Origin: Dichetophora obliterata
Taxonomy: Eukaryota > Arthropoda > Insecta > Diptera > Sciomyzidae
Assembly: GCA_963920525.1 (NCBI GenBank)
Contig: OY986439.1
Span: 215,625,000 to 215,688,999, forward strand
Reading direction: 5' to 3'
Length of the DNA: 64,000 bases
The translations under genes and the position numbers were made by a program. Under the pieces are notes generated by a model. That model ran no database searches, had not been told where the DNA came from, and saw only the letters and a program-made list of their open reading frames with translations. Shown one piece after another: positions 11,910 through 23,600 of the stretch. Within the stretch, counting starts at the first letter, position 1, and each line of letters opens with the position of its first letter.

Positions 11910-12399
11910 CGTACAGATATTTTCTTCGCACTGCCAACTTGTTAATTATTTATAGATTTTTTTAGAGCAGTAGTTTTATGCACGCAAAATTCTCAGAGTA
12001 CATAGAGTATAACTTTTATAAGAGTTTTCCAAAATTAACGCATAAAAATTAAACTGTTTTAACAGTTTTAAAGACTTTTCCAATACAAACCTCTACTAAT
12101 GAGCTCATTACACCTTGGCTTGCCAACGAATTTTGAGGTAATGAAATAAAGAAAAGTTCAAATAAAATGGAAATTCCAAAATAAAGGTTGTGCATAGAAT
12201 AACCACGTGCTTAAGCAAAATGAAACCTGTTGTCCAATTTTTATGGTGTGATTCAAAAACTAACATGCGGTAGCACAAAGCATAACAGGATTAAGAAGGA
12301 ATCGAATCAAGCCTTTAACTCAAGACATCACAGGTAGCTCGTGGCTTAGCTAGCTAAAGTACCAGGAACAAAGAAAGATCATTTACTTAAGAACTAATG
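11910..12399. other. AT-rich sequence, nothing recognised
   Basis: No gene, RNA or repeat boundary seen. Confidence 0.3.
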
Positions 12400-13430
12400 G
12401 GCGAGTGTCAGAGTTAACACTTGATCATCTATACAGCTCTAGAAAAGAAAAAAAAGTAGACAAAACACAAGCCAATTATAAAAATATTTCTATTATCTAG
12501 GAAGCTAACTACGAAAAAATATGACGATTTTACAAAGATATCGCAAAAAGCAAGTGATTTAAAGTCGAAAATTATGCAATAAATACTGCTTAACTCTAGG
12601 GCATAGATAAAGTTAATTCGAGAACATTTTTTCTCTTTTGGACTACTACAAAGCTTTGAAGACTGCCTCCGAGTCAGTGAAGCAAAGTGGATGTCACTGA
12701 ATTGAGTTCGGGCTTGAGCTTTGTTTGAGTCATGTGCGGGCATCATCAAGTTTTTAAGGACTACCACATGCATTCCTCACGCACACACAATCACACCAAC
12801 CAACAGCATCCACATCCACCCGCAGACAAATGCACACTTCAAATGTTTTCTACCCATAGTGGAAGCAGCAAGGATTTCATTTGTTGTTAGTTTATGTTGG
12901 CTTAAGCAGTGTTTTGTTTCGTTTGTTTGTTTTTTTTCTCCTTTTAAAACCATTGTTATTGCGTGCTTTTAGGTGCCTCTACTAGGTTCTGACGAATCCC
13001 ATACAAAGTGCAGTCATCAACACGACATCACGTCAACACTGCATCTGTGCATTGGTTGCAATGCCAGTCAAAACTCTCGAGGCGCATGCAAATGCAAATG
13101 CATTGCAAAGGATGCATTGCAGATGTGGAGAAGATGCGGATGCACTGCATGCGCATCATACAAGGAGTGCTGCATGTGGAGCACTTCAATTTGTCAAGTG
13201 CTTGTCAAGGGCTTCTTTTGAGTTTCTGCTCCCATGTTTGTTTGTTTTTGTTTTCTTTTTTTGCCATTTTGATGACGTTGTTGATGAGAGTCAGATTATG
13301 ACAATTGAAATCCTTAGGATTGGGATCGCTTGTTGGCTGGTGAGGCAGCACAACAACAACAAGTACAACAATTATAAAAGATAACACTGTGAGAAAAACA
13401 AAATTAAAACAAAAATGCATGGAGAAAATT
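12400..13430. other. Apparently unique island with an octamer cluster
   Basis: Mixed-composition sequence without transposon ends. It holds a dense cluster of ATGCAAAT and ATGCAT motifs (13086-13160), reported separately. Overlapping frames across this block encode low-complexity His/Ala/Cys peptides created by the repeated GCA/TGC words, so coding is unlikely. Confidence 0.35.
13086..13106. promoter_or_regulatory. Overlapping octamer (ATGCAAAT) motifs
   Basis: Two overlapping ATGCAAAT words at 13086-13093 and 13092-13099 run straight into ATGCATTGC. ATGCAAAT is the consensus bound by POU-domain factors. The words are seen directly; regulatory function is inference. Confidence 0.3.
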
Positions 13431-14184
13431 TTTATTTATGCCAATAATTTGGCTTATTTTTAATAATTCACATGCGAAATAGTTTGTTTTGAAAGTCATT
13501 AAATTAAATCATTTCAATGGTAAAACTATAAAATTTATAAAATTATCTTCTGCTAAAAATGCTGTACTTTAGAGCTACAATGTCAATTCTGAGTGGGTTG
13601 AATTTTGTCCCAACATACCAGAAAGGTTTATTTTTCAGTGGTTTAAATTTTGTATTATGGTATTTTAAAGAGTTACAAATCTGAAAAAAATCCAAGTATA
13701 TCTCCGTGTTTTAATTAAATATAAAGATTGTTCTTACGCCGACTCTGGAAGCTCTGGATTGCTATGATTTCTTAAAATGCTCATTTGTACTTTTTCATTG
13801 CTCTCCTCCTCCAGAAATAAAAAGGCCAGCACAGTAGAACTCATCTTATACACATTTTTTTTCTTTTCACATTAAATTTATGTAAATACGCGCAAAATAT
13901 TTAAATTCGTGCAATCAAACACAAAACTTCAGAAAACAATTTAGCTGAACAGCTGATTTGAACATCGTATTTGTTTATGTTCGAAAAGAGTAAAAACCGA
14001 TCGAATTTCACAACATCATTTAATATCGGAATCGTTTTGTTATTCCGATAACAAACTTATTCCAAAACGGATTTCGCAACAACCCTGAATAACTCTGTTA
14101 GTTATTTAAATTTCAAAACTGTAAGGCACCGTTTTGAATTCTTTTTGTGAAAAATCTACAAACTTTAAATACTACTTTTACTGT
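13431..14184. other. AT-rich sequence, no gene seen
   Basis: Contains a possible transposon terminus near 14080-14092 (TTCGCAACAACCCTG, resembling hAT ends), but no partner end was found. Otherwise featureless. Confidence 0.3.
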
Positions 14185-14499
14185 GTTTTAAACAATAAAA
14201 CAAATTGGCCATATCAGCCCTAAAAAGGGCCAATATAAGCCAATATAATCCATTACGTTGTGCGTGGTATTAAATGTTTGAAACAATTAATCGAGAGCTG
14301 AACGACCTACGAGTTTTATGGCGACTCAAAAAGCTTAACATGGTAGTTTTAACTCTCTGAGGTTTGCTATCTGCAGAGAGGTGGCGGCCGAACAGAAATA
14401 TAACTTCAATTGAAAAAAAGTTTCTGTCTATGCTAGGAATCGACCCGCGGCTCCTTAGCTTACGGGCCACTAACTCTACCCAGTAGGCTACGGTCGCTA
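14185..14499 (-). mobile_element. tRNA-derived SINE, family 1, second copy
   Basis: Read on the minus strand, it matches the SINE at 28965-29298 over its whole length. It has a tRNA-like head with GCCTACTGGGTAGAG (A-box region) and GGTCGATTCC (B-box), then TTTCTGTTCGGCCGCCACC and CCTCTCTGCAGA, and a tail block AGGGCTGATATGGCC. Divergence is moderate. The 5' end lies near 14499. Flanking duplications were not resolved. Confidence 0.75.
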
Positions 14500-15439
14500 T
14501 TTTTTCTTTTGAACTTTATTATATATTAAATGAAGGTGATAAAAAATGTATAGCAACTTTTAATTTGTCCTACTGGCGATAGATAAATATATCTGTATCT
14601 ATGAACACGAATTGTTTCTATTCTCTTCTATTTGACAAAATATTTCTAATAACCTTTCCTCATTTTTAAGACTTCAAACCCTACCAATCGACGTTTGTCT
14701 TCTATAAATTGTTTTTTGAAGCCCGACTTATAACAATTTTAAGCAACTTACTTAAGGCAACCCTTCCTTGAAGCCTAAAATAAAATTTTTTAAAGCATTC
14801 TGCTACTAAAAATAAAATGTTTTTACAAAAATAGAGTCATGGCCAAGATCCCAACGAAGATCTGAAGGCCGCTGAGTGCATATGACACATTTAACATATA
14901 CAGTAATACAGCAAAGACGGCAAATTTTTTCAAGCCTTGGTCGCCCACTGTGGTAAATCTGACTCTGATCATTAATACGTACACATAACAAGACCTAATA
15001 CTTCTCCTTGTGAATGTCCCTTTTAATTAAAAAAAGGTAAAAACTGAAAATATTTCAATGGATTCCTGTGTTTATTTTCTTTTAGAAAATACCAACCAAG
15101 GTATTTTACTGGTTCAGTTCAGATAAGTTATTTTTTAAGACCAACGTTCATGATCCATACATCTGTGGTATTGGTACATTTAATTATCTTTATCGTCTAA
15201 ACCGGCTGTAACAAAGTATTTTATAAAGTTCAGTACAGTGAAGTTAAAAAAACCAAAAAAAATTGTAAAAAATAATCAATATAGCTCACAATTAAAATCA
15301 TGTAAAAATTCATGAATAGAACTATCAAAAATTAACAATCAATATAATTTAATGAAATTTTTCTGTATATCCAAAACCTTGTGGGAATTACTGTTAAGGT
15401 TATTTCTGTACTCTTAACATGCACATCTGACTATTTCTT
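14500..15439. other. AT-rich sequence, no gene seen
   Basis: Short chance frames only. No terminal repeats were recognised. Confidence 0.3.
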
Positions 15440-16520
15440 TCAGTGTAGCACATTAAGAAAGGGAAAGAGCGAAAAAAGTTTGCCTACTAATTACGCAACA
15501 TTTCACATGCAAACCCTGATTTAAATCGTGCTACTGTCATTAGTAACTACTGGAGATTAGCGCTCGAAAGGATCCTCCAAGCATGCAGTTGTGCAGTGCA
15601 GTTGGAGCAGCAAGCAGCTATGAATGTGTCGTCTCTATTTGTATTTAGCATGTGTTGATGTGCTGCCGCATCACATGCATCACTTTGCACACAGAGATGT
15701 GATGCCAGTGACTCAAGTACACACTCGGGCAAGCTTTGAATTGCCAGCTAGGCACTCAGCCAGCCAACCAGGCTCCTCTGCATCTTCATCATCTACTTAT
15801 TGCTGCATCGTGTGTTTCGAGCTTAGCATCTTTACAGATTTTGTCATTTTTCTCATTATGTTGCGGCATGTAGTGTGTGGATGCGCCTTACGTCTAGTAG
15901 TTTATATATGAGAATGTCACTTGGCCTGTGCCAACCCTGCTTCCACTAAAGCAGCTCAGCCTCCAACACCCACTCCACGACTTGGTGGCATGCTGCTTTT
16001 ATGTACAGCGTTCATTCGTTTGATTTTTGTTTCGTTTGTTCGCTGCTCCAGTGATTCCACTGCAGAATCCTTTATTCTTTTCGAGCATTCTTGTTGTTAT
16101 TGTTGTTGTTGTTGTTGTTGTTGTTGTGTACTTAGTATTTGTTTACGCTTGGATTTTGCTTTTATTACAATACAAAACACAACAAAATGGAAAACAAGAA
16201 AAATAAAATAAACCAACTGAAAGCGAAAAAAATTTCTTTGGAAAAAATATTCTAATGATTTCGTGACTCTTGTCATCATCTTCTTTATCTAAAAGATTAT
16301 TGAAATCCATCTCATGCGTTGTTGTTGTTGTTGTTGTTGTTGTCGTCCATGATATTGCATAATATTGCAATTTCTGTTGTGTGGGAAAACATTGTTGTTG
16401 TTTTTTAATATCTTAATGCAGTGCCATTGCAAGTTGTTGACGTGTGTAAATCTTTGTAATTGTAACAACTCGCACATGCAAACGAGTGTAAATGGATAAT
16501 AAAGAAACTTAGATAAGGAA
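15440..16520. other. Apparently unique island with (GTT)n runs
   Basis: GC-balanced sequence rich in GCA/TGC words, with (TTG)n at about 16091-16128 and (GTT)n at about 16318-16342. Frames over these runs give polyGln, polyThr or polyCys peptides without any domain. Likely ancestral intronic or intergenic sequence. Confidence 0.4.
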
Positions 16521-17260
16521 TGCCTTCTTTTTGTATTTCTGTTAGTATTTTGCTAAATATGTCATTAAAATTAATAGTAATTTTTTGAACACAAAAATTC
16601 AACAGAGTTCGTGGATTAAAAAAATATTAGGTCAGAAATAAAATTGTTTAGTAATAATAATCAGTGCTCAGATTTTGGTTTCCTTCAAAACATTCAAAAA
16701 TCATGTTTACATTTAAAAGGCTCGAATTACTGAAACAACTTAATATGTATATGTATAAATTTTTTTTTATTGACTAAATTGAAATTATTCAAATGAAACG
16801 ACCTTCTAGTTTTGGTTTAAACTTTTTTATAGCATACATTGAAAAACTTTTTTACTACAGTGCGTATATCATAGATAATCGAATGAGTAACATTTCCTTT
16901 TATTTGGATATTTTTAAAATTGTTCTTATTTAATATGTCAGCAAAATATGAATCTCAGCAAAAAAGATTTATAAAATTTGGTCCTTGCTTTCGTAAATGT
17001 CAGTACAAAAAACGGCAATCATTAAGTTCGAGTTCAATGCTAGAGTTTCTCTGCCAGATTTAGGGCATTATAGTAGAATGTATAACAGCTTGTTTTGCAT
17101 TAAAGGAACTACAAGTTCCACACGTCAAAAATTTCTATAATTTCATACTTGTTTTAAAAATTGTGTTAATAGTTGTTTTCAATTTAATTTAATATTTTGT
17201 TTTTTGTCAAGACAACGATTGTTTTCATACTTCTCTTGTTTTCATTTGCTTTGAATACCG
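16521..17260. other. AT-rich sequence, no gene seen
   Basis: No recognisable feature before the TA-flanked element that begins at 17263. Confidence 0.3.
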
Positions 17261-17262
17261 TA

Positions 17263-17994
17263 CACGGAGATAATTATTTTGCTTGAATCAAGCAAATGTT
17301 TTGCTTAAAAGCAAATCAGCAAATCTTTGCTCAATCACGGTGTGGTTTTAGAAAAAATTGCTAAATTGAAATCACTCCTCATGTATTTGGGTAAGTTATT
17401 ATAAGTTATTATAAACTGCAAAGGAAAATTTCTACTTATTTCAAGCAAATATTTGCCAAGTTATTATAAGCTCAAATAGCAAATTTTTACTAAACTCATG
17501 CAAATATTTGCTAAGTTATTATAAACTAAAATAGCTAATTTTTACTAAATTTAAGCAAATTTCTTCTAAACACACGAGCACACGTTTGTTTACGCCAATA
17601 GTAGGCGACTATTGGTTAACCACTCCGATGGTCGAATGGATACGCCCATGCACTTACACTCACGCGGCCAAGGTTCAAGTCTCCGGATAATGGTAATTTT
17701 TCATTTTACTTTCATGTTAATAATTATTTCACTTAAAAAATTTGCAAAATTTCAGCAAAAACTAATCAAAATTTGCTATTCTAATTTATAATAACTTAGT
17801 TAATATTTGGTTGAACTAAGCATAAATTTGCTTTTGCAATTTATAATAACTAAGTAATTGCTAAGTTATTATTAACTGGAATAGTAAATTTTGATTTGTT
17901 TTTGCTGAATTATAGCAACATTTTTAAGTCGCTGAGATTCAAGCGCAAGTTTTGCTTAACCACAATACAAATTCGGTAAACAGTTTTCTCCGTG
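17263..17994. mobile_element. TA-flanked inverted-repeat element with internal tandem repeats
   Basis: The ends are CACGGAGA and TCTCCGTG, flanked by TA at 17261-17262 and 17995-17996. The left half has about three tandem units of some 58 bp with AAGTTATTATAA and AGCAAAT words, and the right half has inverted versions (TTATAATAACTTAG). GCTTGAATCAAGCAAA occurs next to the left end. A tRNA-like segment sits in the middle. The element is 732 bp with no coding capacity. The same terminus recurs at 994-1003. Confidence 0.75.
17618..17692 (+). other. tRNA-like segment (pol III A/B-box pair)
   Basis: Contains TGGTCGAATGG (A-box-like) and, about 45 bases on, GGTTCAAGTCTC (B-box-like). The spacing suits a tRNA, but acceptor and anticodon stems do not fold convincingly, so this is a tRNA remnant or SINE head. 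It lies inside the 17263-17994 element. Confidence 0.4.
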
Positions 17995-17996
17995 TA

Positions 17997-18593
17997 CAAA
18001 ATATTTTAATATAGCCCTACATTGTTCTACTCTAATAGTAGTTTAATTAAAATAAAAAATAATTAATATGCATATTTAGCTTAAATAATATAAAATAAAT
18101 ATATATATTGATGTAATTAATTTGTATTTGTATTTATTTAGTTACAATATGTTGTGTTGACATTTAAGACTTAGTCTTTTACATGCCTCATTTATAGCAT
18201 ACATAACAACTTATAAGATTAAAATATTTTGTGAATCATTTAACATTAGAAAGACAAAATATAGAATTATAAAAAATACAGAATTATTTAAACAAATATT
18301 AATACCAAATGAAAATTTTACATTAGAAAGCCAAAACATAGAATTATAAAAAAAAAATACAGAATTATTTAAACAAATATTAATATCAAATTAAAATCAA
18401 ATTTTAACATACATTATTTTTTGAACAATAAAAATATTAATTATAAATATATATTGAGATATTAAATGTAAATATTTTAAATTGCTTTCTCAGTTTATAA
18501 AATAAAATTTGAGAAAAAAAAGTTAGTTGAGAAACAGAGTTAAGATTTAAGAACTGAAAGGAAAATTTAAAGAAAACAGATAGAAAAAGAGAG
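17997..18593 (-). repeat. Probable 3' untranslated end of the non-LTR element
   Basis: AT-rich sequence downstream (on the minus strand) of the reverse-transcriptase frame. The minus strand ends near 18120-18150 in AACTAAATAAATACAAATAC, the kind of simple A-rich tail left by non-LTR retrotransposons. A duplicated block (ACATTAGAAAG-CAAAATATAGAATTATAAAAAATACAGAATT) occurs at about 18243-18310 and 18320-18380. Confidence 0.5.
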
Positions 18594-19540
18594 TTAAGAG
18601 AAGTGCTCGAAAATTAAATGCTTAAAGTACCTACAATTGGAAACATTTTTAATGCTGTTTGGCAGTGAGTTCCATAGTCTTATTGCACTAACGAAAAACA
18701 ATCTACTTGAGTTAAGAAAATTAAGCTTAGGAATAATTAGGTTCATGCTTCGACTTGATCTACAAAATTTAAGCTTCTCAAAAAGATAGTCTGGGCATCG
18801 CGAGTGGATTATCCTATGCAGGAAAATGCAGTTTCTTGCCTCAAGATAGTTGGTTAAGCTACGGCCTAATAACTGATAAGTAAAGCGTGAAATGTGATCA
18901 GACATTTTAATTCCGTAAACGTAGCGTGCAGTGTTATTAAAAGCAACTTGTAGTTTTTGCAAAGATCTCGAGTCCATTTTGCTATAGGCAACTTCCGCGT
19001 ATGTAATAATTGGCAGTAATAGCGTTAATACTAGTTTTTTTCTGATGTCAACAGGTAAAAAATCTGCAGTCACTCGGAGATTTCTTAAGACATAGTAAAT
19101 TTTACTGACGCAGGAGTTAACATGGTCATCGCAAGACAGAGAAGAATTAATTTTATAACCAAGATTTGTGGCCTCACATACGAATTTTAGCTGCATGTTA
19201 CTAAGGAGAATCGGTGAAATATCTAGATTTTCAAATGCAGTCTTTGAAACCGGAAGGACATACGATTTGAGAGGGTTTAGCATCAGTTTATTAAGATTCG
19301 CCCATTCTGCCACTATTTTTAAATCTTCATTAACTTTTTCAATTAAATCTTCAACTAGTCCAAGTGGCCTAGACAAATACAGTTGTAAGTCGTCAGCATA
19401 CGCATGCATCGTTACATGATTGCATTTACTGAAGATATCATTTATAAACATGGTGGAAAGAAGTGGGCCAAGAACAGAGCCTTGTGGGACTCCACTCGTG
19501 GTTCTTTTGTAAAGCGAGAAATTGTTCCCTACCCTGACTA
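18594..19540 (-). pseudogene. Non-LTR retrotransposon reverse transcriptase, 5'-truncated
   Basis: A 285-codon open frame (18594-19451) extends upstream without a stop to about 19540, where a TAA begins. Upstream of its first Met it reads [13 protein letters not shown], the conserved RT palm block before the active site. This is followed by the catalytic YADD (residues 18-21 of the Met frame), the block [11 protein letters not shown], and the C-terminal [12 protein letters not shown] typical of jockey/CR1-type elements. Fingers, endonuclease and ORF1 are missing, so it is a dead-on-arrival 5'-truncated insertion. The remaining frame is intact, which suggests a fairly recent insertion. It lies only about 60 bases from the Tc1 element at 19598. 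Confidence 0.9.
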
Positions 19541-19597
19541 ATTAAAAATACATAATGAAACAAACCAATAAAACCAACTCATTTTTATTGAAATATA

Positions 19598-21045
19598 CAG
19601 TGTTGTGCAAAACAAAAGCAACAAAATCAGTGCACTGCTACAAAACCGTGTATTTTCTTAAATATTGGGGACACACAAAAATGATTATAGGAACCAATGC
19701 ACATATTCATACTTCATATTAAAAACAAATCATATTAAAATTTGGTTTTGTTTTTTTTTATTAAAATTAATGTGGCTACATTCAATTTGTCTGAGAGCAA
19801 AACAAAAGCAACATAATTAATATTTGGTGTAAGATCCATTATTCTCGATAACCGCTGCACATCTGAGCGGCATCGACTTTATTAAATTAGATATGTTGGT
19901 ATTAGGTATTGGTTCCCAATTAAGTTTTAGGGCTTTATACAATGCAGTCTAGTTGGCAAACCTTTGACCAGAAACTTTTACCTTAAAAATCCCAAAAAGA
20001 TTTTCGATGGGATTCAAGTCATTGTGATTGTTACGGCCAATCAAGAACTTGAATCCCATTGCCTCTAATGTAAACTTTGCTGAGCTTTGAAATGTGCTTT
20101 GGGTTGTTGTCGGACTGAAACGTTCACTGAAGCGGCATATTCCACTCTGCATGTGGTCGCATCTTGCTTGTTGCGAAGTTGAACTTTGATTCATCGCTAA
20201 AAAAACAGTTTTACATTTTTTAACGGTCCAATTTAGCTGCTTTTTTGCAAGACTTGGTCTAAATAACAATATATTGCACCTCGTTGTCATAATTTCGGAC
20301 AGAATTAATTAAATTATAACACCTCACCTTGTATTTATGCTTAGCTGTAAGCAAAGGTTTCTTTGCTGGTCTGCAACTTCTTAAATCGTTCTCAACGGCT
20401 CATCTTTGAACAGTGTTGTGATGAATATCTAAATCAAGTGTCTGAACAACCTCTTTGGATGTGGCAAGTGGATTTTGTTTGAACACGCCACAAATGTTCC
20501 TCTCATCACGCAGCGATGTCCTTCGCGGCCACCCTCTTTAATGTACCGTTGTTACGTCTTTTGTGATGTTATACTTCTTTATTATTCATTAGATATATGC
20601 GAATTTCCCTTTTTATATATGGAAATAATTTGTAATTTTAGAGCTTCACAGTATTTATAACATGCCATTATAAATCGAACAGTCAATGTCGCAATTAGCG
20701 CAAAAACCAAAACTAAAATTAAATGTTTATGACTCACAAATAACACGTGCTTTACAATAATGGAACTTTTACCGATAATTTTTAGAACTTCTGTTCTCTT
20801 TTTACATTTTTCAAGTTTTGTTGCTCTTGTTTTGCGCTCAGACAAATTGAATGTAGTCACATTAATTTGACATTTAATCAAAAAAAAAAAAACAAAACAA
20901 AATTTGAATATGATTTGTTTTATATATGATGTATGAATACATGTTTTAATTCGTATAATCATTTTTGTGTGTCCCCAATATTAAAAAAGATACTCGAGTT
21001 GGTAGCAGCGCACTGATTATGTTGCTATTGTTTTGCGCAACACTG
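19598..21045 (-). mobile_element. Tc1-like DNA transposon with long IR/DR termini, defective
   Basis: The left end CAGTGTTGTGCAAAACAAAA and the inverse complement of the right end (CAGTGTTGCGCAAAACAATA) match closely, and similarity continues for over 200 bp. The ends are flanked by TA (19596-19597 and 21046-21047). The outer motif GCAAAACAAAAGCAACA recurs inside each arm (left, about 19797-19813), giving the double direct-repeat layout seen in Tc1 elements of the IR/DR type. The element is 1448 bp. Its single transposase gene runs on the minus strand and is broken. Confidence 0.9.
19949..20560 (-). pseudogene. Tc1-like transposase, frameshifted and interrupted
   Basis: The N-terminal DNA-binding region is readable on the minus strand at about 20540-20330 (NPLATSKEVVQTLDLDIHHN, then RSCRPAKKPLLTAKHK), interrupted by an in-frame stop. 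The catalytic region shows DESKF and DNNPKH in one frame and DLNPIENLFG in another (frame 19949-20290). All three DDE-type motifs of the Tc1 family are therefore recognisable but spread over two frames. It cannot produce an active protein. The last acidic residue is Glu in DLNPIEN, as in DD34E members. Confidence 0.85.
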
Positions 21046-21047
21046 TA

Positions 21048-21382
21048 TTTATAACAATTTAATATACCATATAACTAAGTGGAATGCAAGAACAATAATG
21101 AGCCGAATTGTCAGAAACAAAACAAAATACAAATATTGTCTCTTTTTATTTCTATAAAGATATAGGTAGTATAGAAAGATATTTTTACCTATATTTTATT
21201 ATAGAAATATGTTTATTTTTACGCGAAGAGTAAATTATCTTTTAGACATATTTTAATGAATGCACTTATTTTCCAGTATGAATGTAAAGCGTATTTTAAC
21301 GAAAATAGGATTCAGATAATTGGCAAGAACTGTTATTTTTGGTTACGTAGTACCCAATTGCAGCGCTTTTAAAAAAAAAAAA
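21048..21382. other. AT-rich sequence between Tc1 element and SINE
   Basis: No gene. A partial dyad around 21160-21210 (ATAGGTAGTATAGAAAGATA with TTATTATAGAAATATG) is weak. A 13-A run at about 21371-21383 abuts the SINE tail. Confidence 0.3.
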
Positions 21383-21765
21383 ATCAAAGAACCAAGGCAT
21401 GCGCCTTATACAAACAAGGTTTGGTCTTTGGCCTGAACGGAAAGGGATGGATTTATTTGAGGAATTGATTGGAACCATACGTGAATTATTGATTAGGCGA
21501 AACAACTGTGAAAGACAACTTGAATTGCTTTTAACCGAGGCTAGTGTTATGCCTTAACCTCGGCAAGCATTTCCAGCCCTTAGCTGTTTCTGTCCTTTAA
21601 TTCCACATTTTCCACAATTTAGCTGTGGATTTTTAGTTTTCCATAATTCTTAAATGTAGGAAAGAACAAAGAAAGTGAAAAGAATCATGCCCAAACCCGG
21701 ATTTGAACCAGGGACCTCTGGGTTGATAGTCTAGCGTACTCTTCTCTAGACTACAAAGGCCGACT
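21383..21765 (-). mobile_element. tRNA-derived SINE, family 2, copy 1
   Basis: On the minus strand it starts AGTCGGCCTTTGTAGTCTAG and carries the B-box GGTTCAAATCC. The body is colinear with the plus-strand copy at 35111-35494 to the common end CTTGGTTCTTTGAT. The A-box region has an extra change compared with the other copy (CTAGAGAAGAG against CTAGTGGAGAG). The 69-codon frame over part of it is accidental. Confidence 0.8.
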
Positions 21766-21768
21766 AAC

Positions 21769-22143
21769 TATGTTGAGAAAGTGTTTTATTTGAAAGTTTT
21801 ATTAAACAAATTAATTTTGTTTCTGTTTTAAATTTTGTGAAAGTTATTTTTATCTTCTCTTAAAAAATAGGTTATTTTCGTTAAAACATGCTCCAGAAAA
21901 GAGGGCGTAAGATTGAGTTTCGGTAAACCAAATTTTAGGAACATGTTGAGAAAATGTGGATATTAAACATATTAAAATTTATTTCAATTTTATATATATT
22001 TTGTGTCTTGAGCTTTGTGAAAATTTTGTGATTTTTTCATATAAAATTGTTCATTTTCACCAAAACATGCTGCAGAAAAGTGTGCGTAAGGTCGTTATTA
22101 TTGAGTTTCGGAAAACGCAATTTTGGGAACATGTTGAGAAATA
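21769..22143. repeat. Diverged tandem duplication of about 180 bp
   Basis: Two consecutive units share AAAACATGCTCCAGAAAAG / AAAACATGCTGCAGAAAAG, GAGTTTCGG-AAACC/GC and ATGTTGAGAAA (at 21770, 21943 and 22131). The SINE at 21383-21765 adjoins the start of the first unit. No coding significance. Confidence 0.65.
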
Positions 22144-22489
22144 TTAAATATATTGAAATTTAAAAAAAATGTTCTTTTCTATTTTACTTATATTCGATAA
22201 AAGTACAAAAAAGTGCACTGTGAGCGTGCTATTTTTTTCAACACTTCCGAATGTTTTGTCATTTTGGAAAAAAATGTAAAAATTGTTGTGCAGTGTTTCT
22301 TGGGGTTAAATAAAAACTATTTTTGATATAAATCCAAACATAAAGGGTGAAAAACAACACCCTTATCAAAAACGTTTTTCAATTAATTTTTTAATGTTTG
22401 CTTTTAATTAAATTCTAAAACTGCTACTGCCACTGCCAATTGAACCAAGTGTGCTGAATTTCTAGTTTATCTTAAGCGATTTACTCCTT
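22144..22489. other. AT-rich sequence, nothing recognised
   Basis: No gene or repeat boundary seen. Confidence 0.3.
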
Positions 22490-23600
22490 TTTATTCCTTG
22501 CAAAAGCAGCAGGAAATTGTAATGGCGGCGCGCATTAATGCTTCGAGGCGGTTGAGTACGTGTTTTTTTTTCAACCCCGGTTTTGCGCGACAAAATTACG
22601 TGTTATTTACCAAACACGTTGGCTATATACTAAGCTCTATATATGTTTGTATATACGCGCGAGTGTGTTTCTATTTATTAACACATACTCACACTGCACA
22701 TACGTTCATATATATGCTCGCATCTGGCAGCGTAACACCCAACTATGGGCTATGGGCTATGCCAAGTACATGACCGAGAAGCTGCGAGTCGAATGAATGG
22801 GAATCCCTTTGAAGAGGGTTGGTTGGTCCTTCGGTCGGTTGGTTGGATGGTCGGATGGTTGGGTATCCAGCATAGAGTGAATGATAAGTATGTATCTTGA
22901 AAATGTTGAAGTTGTTGTTTTTGTTGTTGTTGTGATGTTGTTGACTGATGAGTGTCGTTGAGTGCCGCTGTGCTATCCACTGTTGTTATTGTTGTTGTTG
23001 TATTGAGCTCACAAGGGATCGCATCGGACTTTTTTCGTATGTGTGTAAATAGATTAGAAACGACAAAACATTTTCCGTTGCTGATTTCTTCTTTATACTG
23101 ACAACCATCCGCATCCGTGCGGCCGTACGTCCGTACGTTGTTGCTGTTGCAGCCTCCCCGACTCCTTTGGCACGTCCTTCGCAGTGTTGCCCCTGGCTGC
23201 CGTTGGCAATATTTTTAGTTCTCGTTATTGCTGCTGTGTTGTTGTTGTTATTGTTGTTGTCGCTGTAGTCGTTGTAGATGTGGAATGAGGGTTGGGCTTA
23301 GAGCCCCCTGCCCAACTGTTTGCGATGGCTTTAGTTCTGGGTTTCTTTATTTCTTTCATATAACTTTTCGTTTAATTTTTTTAACGTAAACATTGTTGTA
23401 TTGATTTTTGTGTTTTTTTTTGGCATTGGGATCAGTTTCAATATCCTGCGAGGGCTTAGCAAATGTTTTCATTATTTTTCCACTTGGATCAGTAGCTTCG
23501 TTGTAGTTGTTGCGGGTGACGTGATTTGATTTGACAGCAGTTACTGTTAACCAAACCAACGTCACGGCACCCCAGCACATCTCGCCAACACTACTGAAAG
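22490..23600. other. Apparently unique island with (GTT)n runs
   Basis: Mixed-composition sequence, including the GC-rich stretch 23100-23210 and trinucleotide GTT runs at 22911-22935, 22981-23002 and 23238-23262. A GGTTGGTTGG/GGATGG-rich patch lies at 22817-22862. No transposon signature and no convincing coding frame. Probably ancestral intronic or intergenic DNA. Confidence 0.4.

Noticed and set aside
13008..13384. Overlapping 82-110 codon frames
   Set aside because: Three frames of the same strand are open together because of repeated GCA/TGC words. None looks like protein.
14076..14092. TTCGCAACAACCCTG, a possible hAT right end
   Set aside because: No left partner or duplicated octamer was found within about 1 kb.
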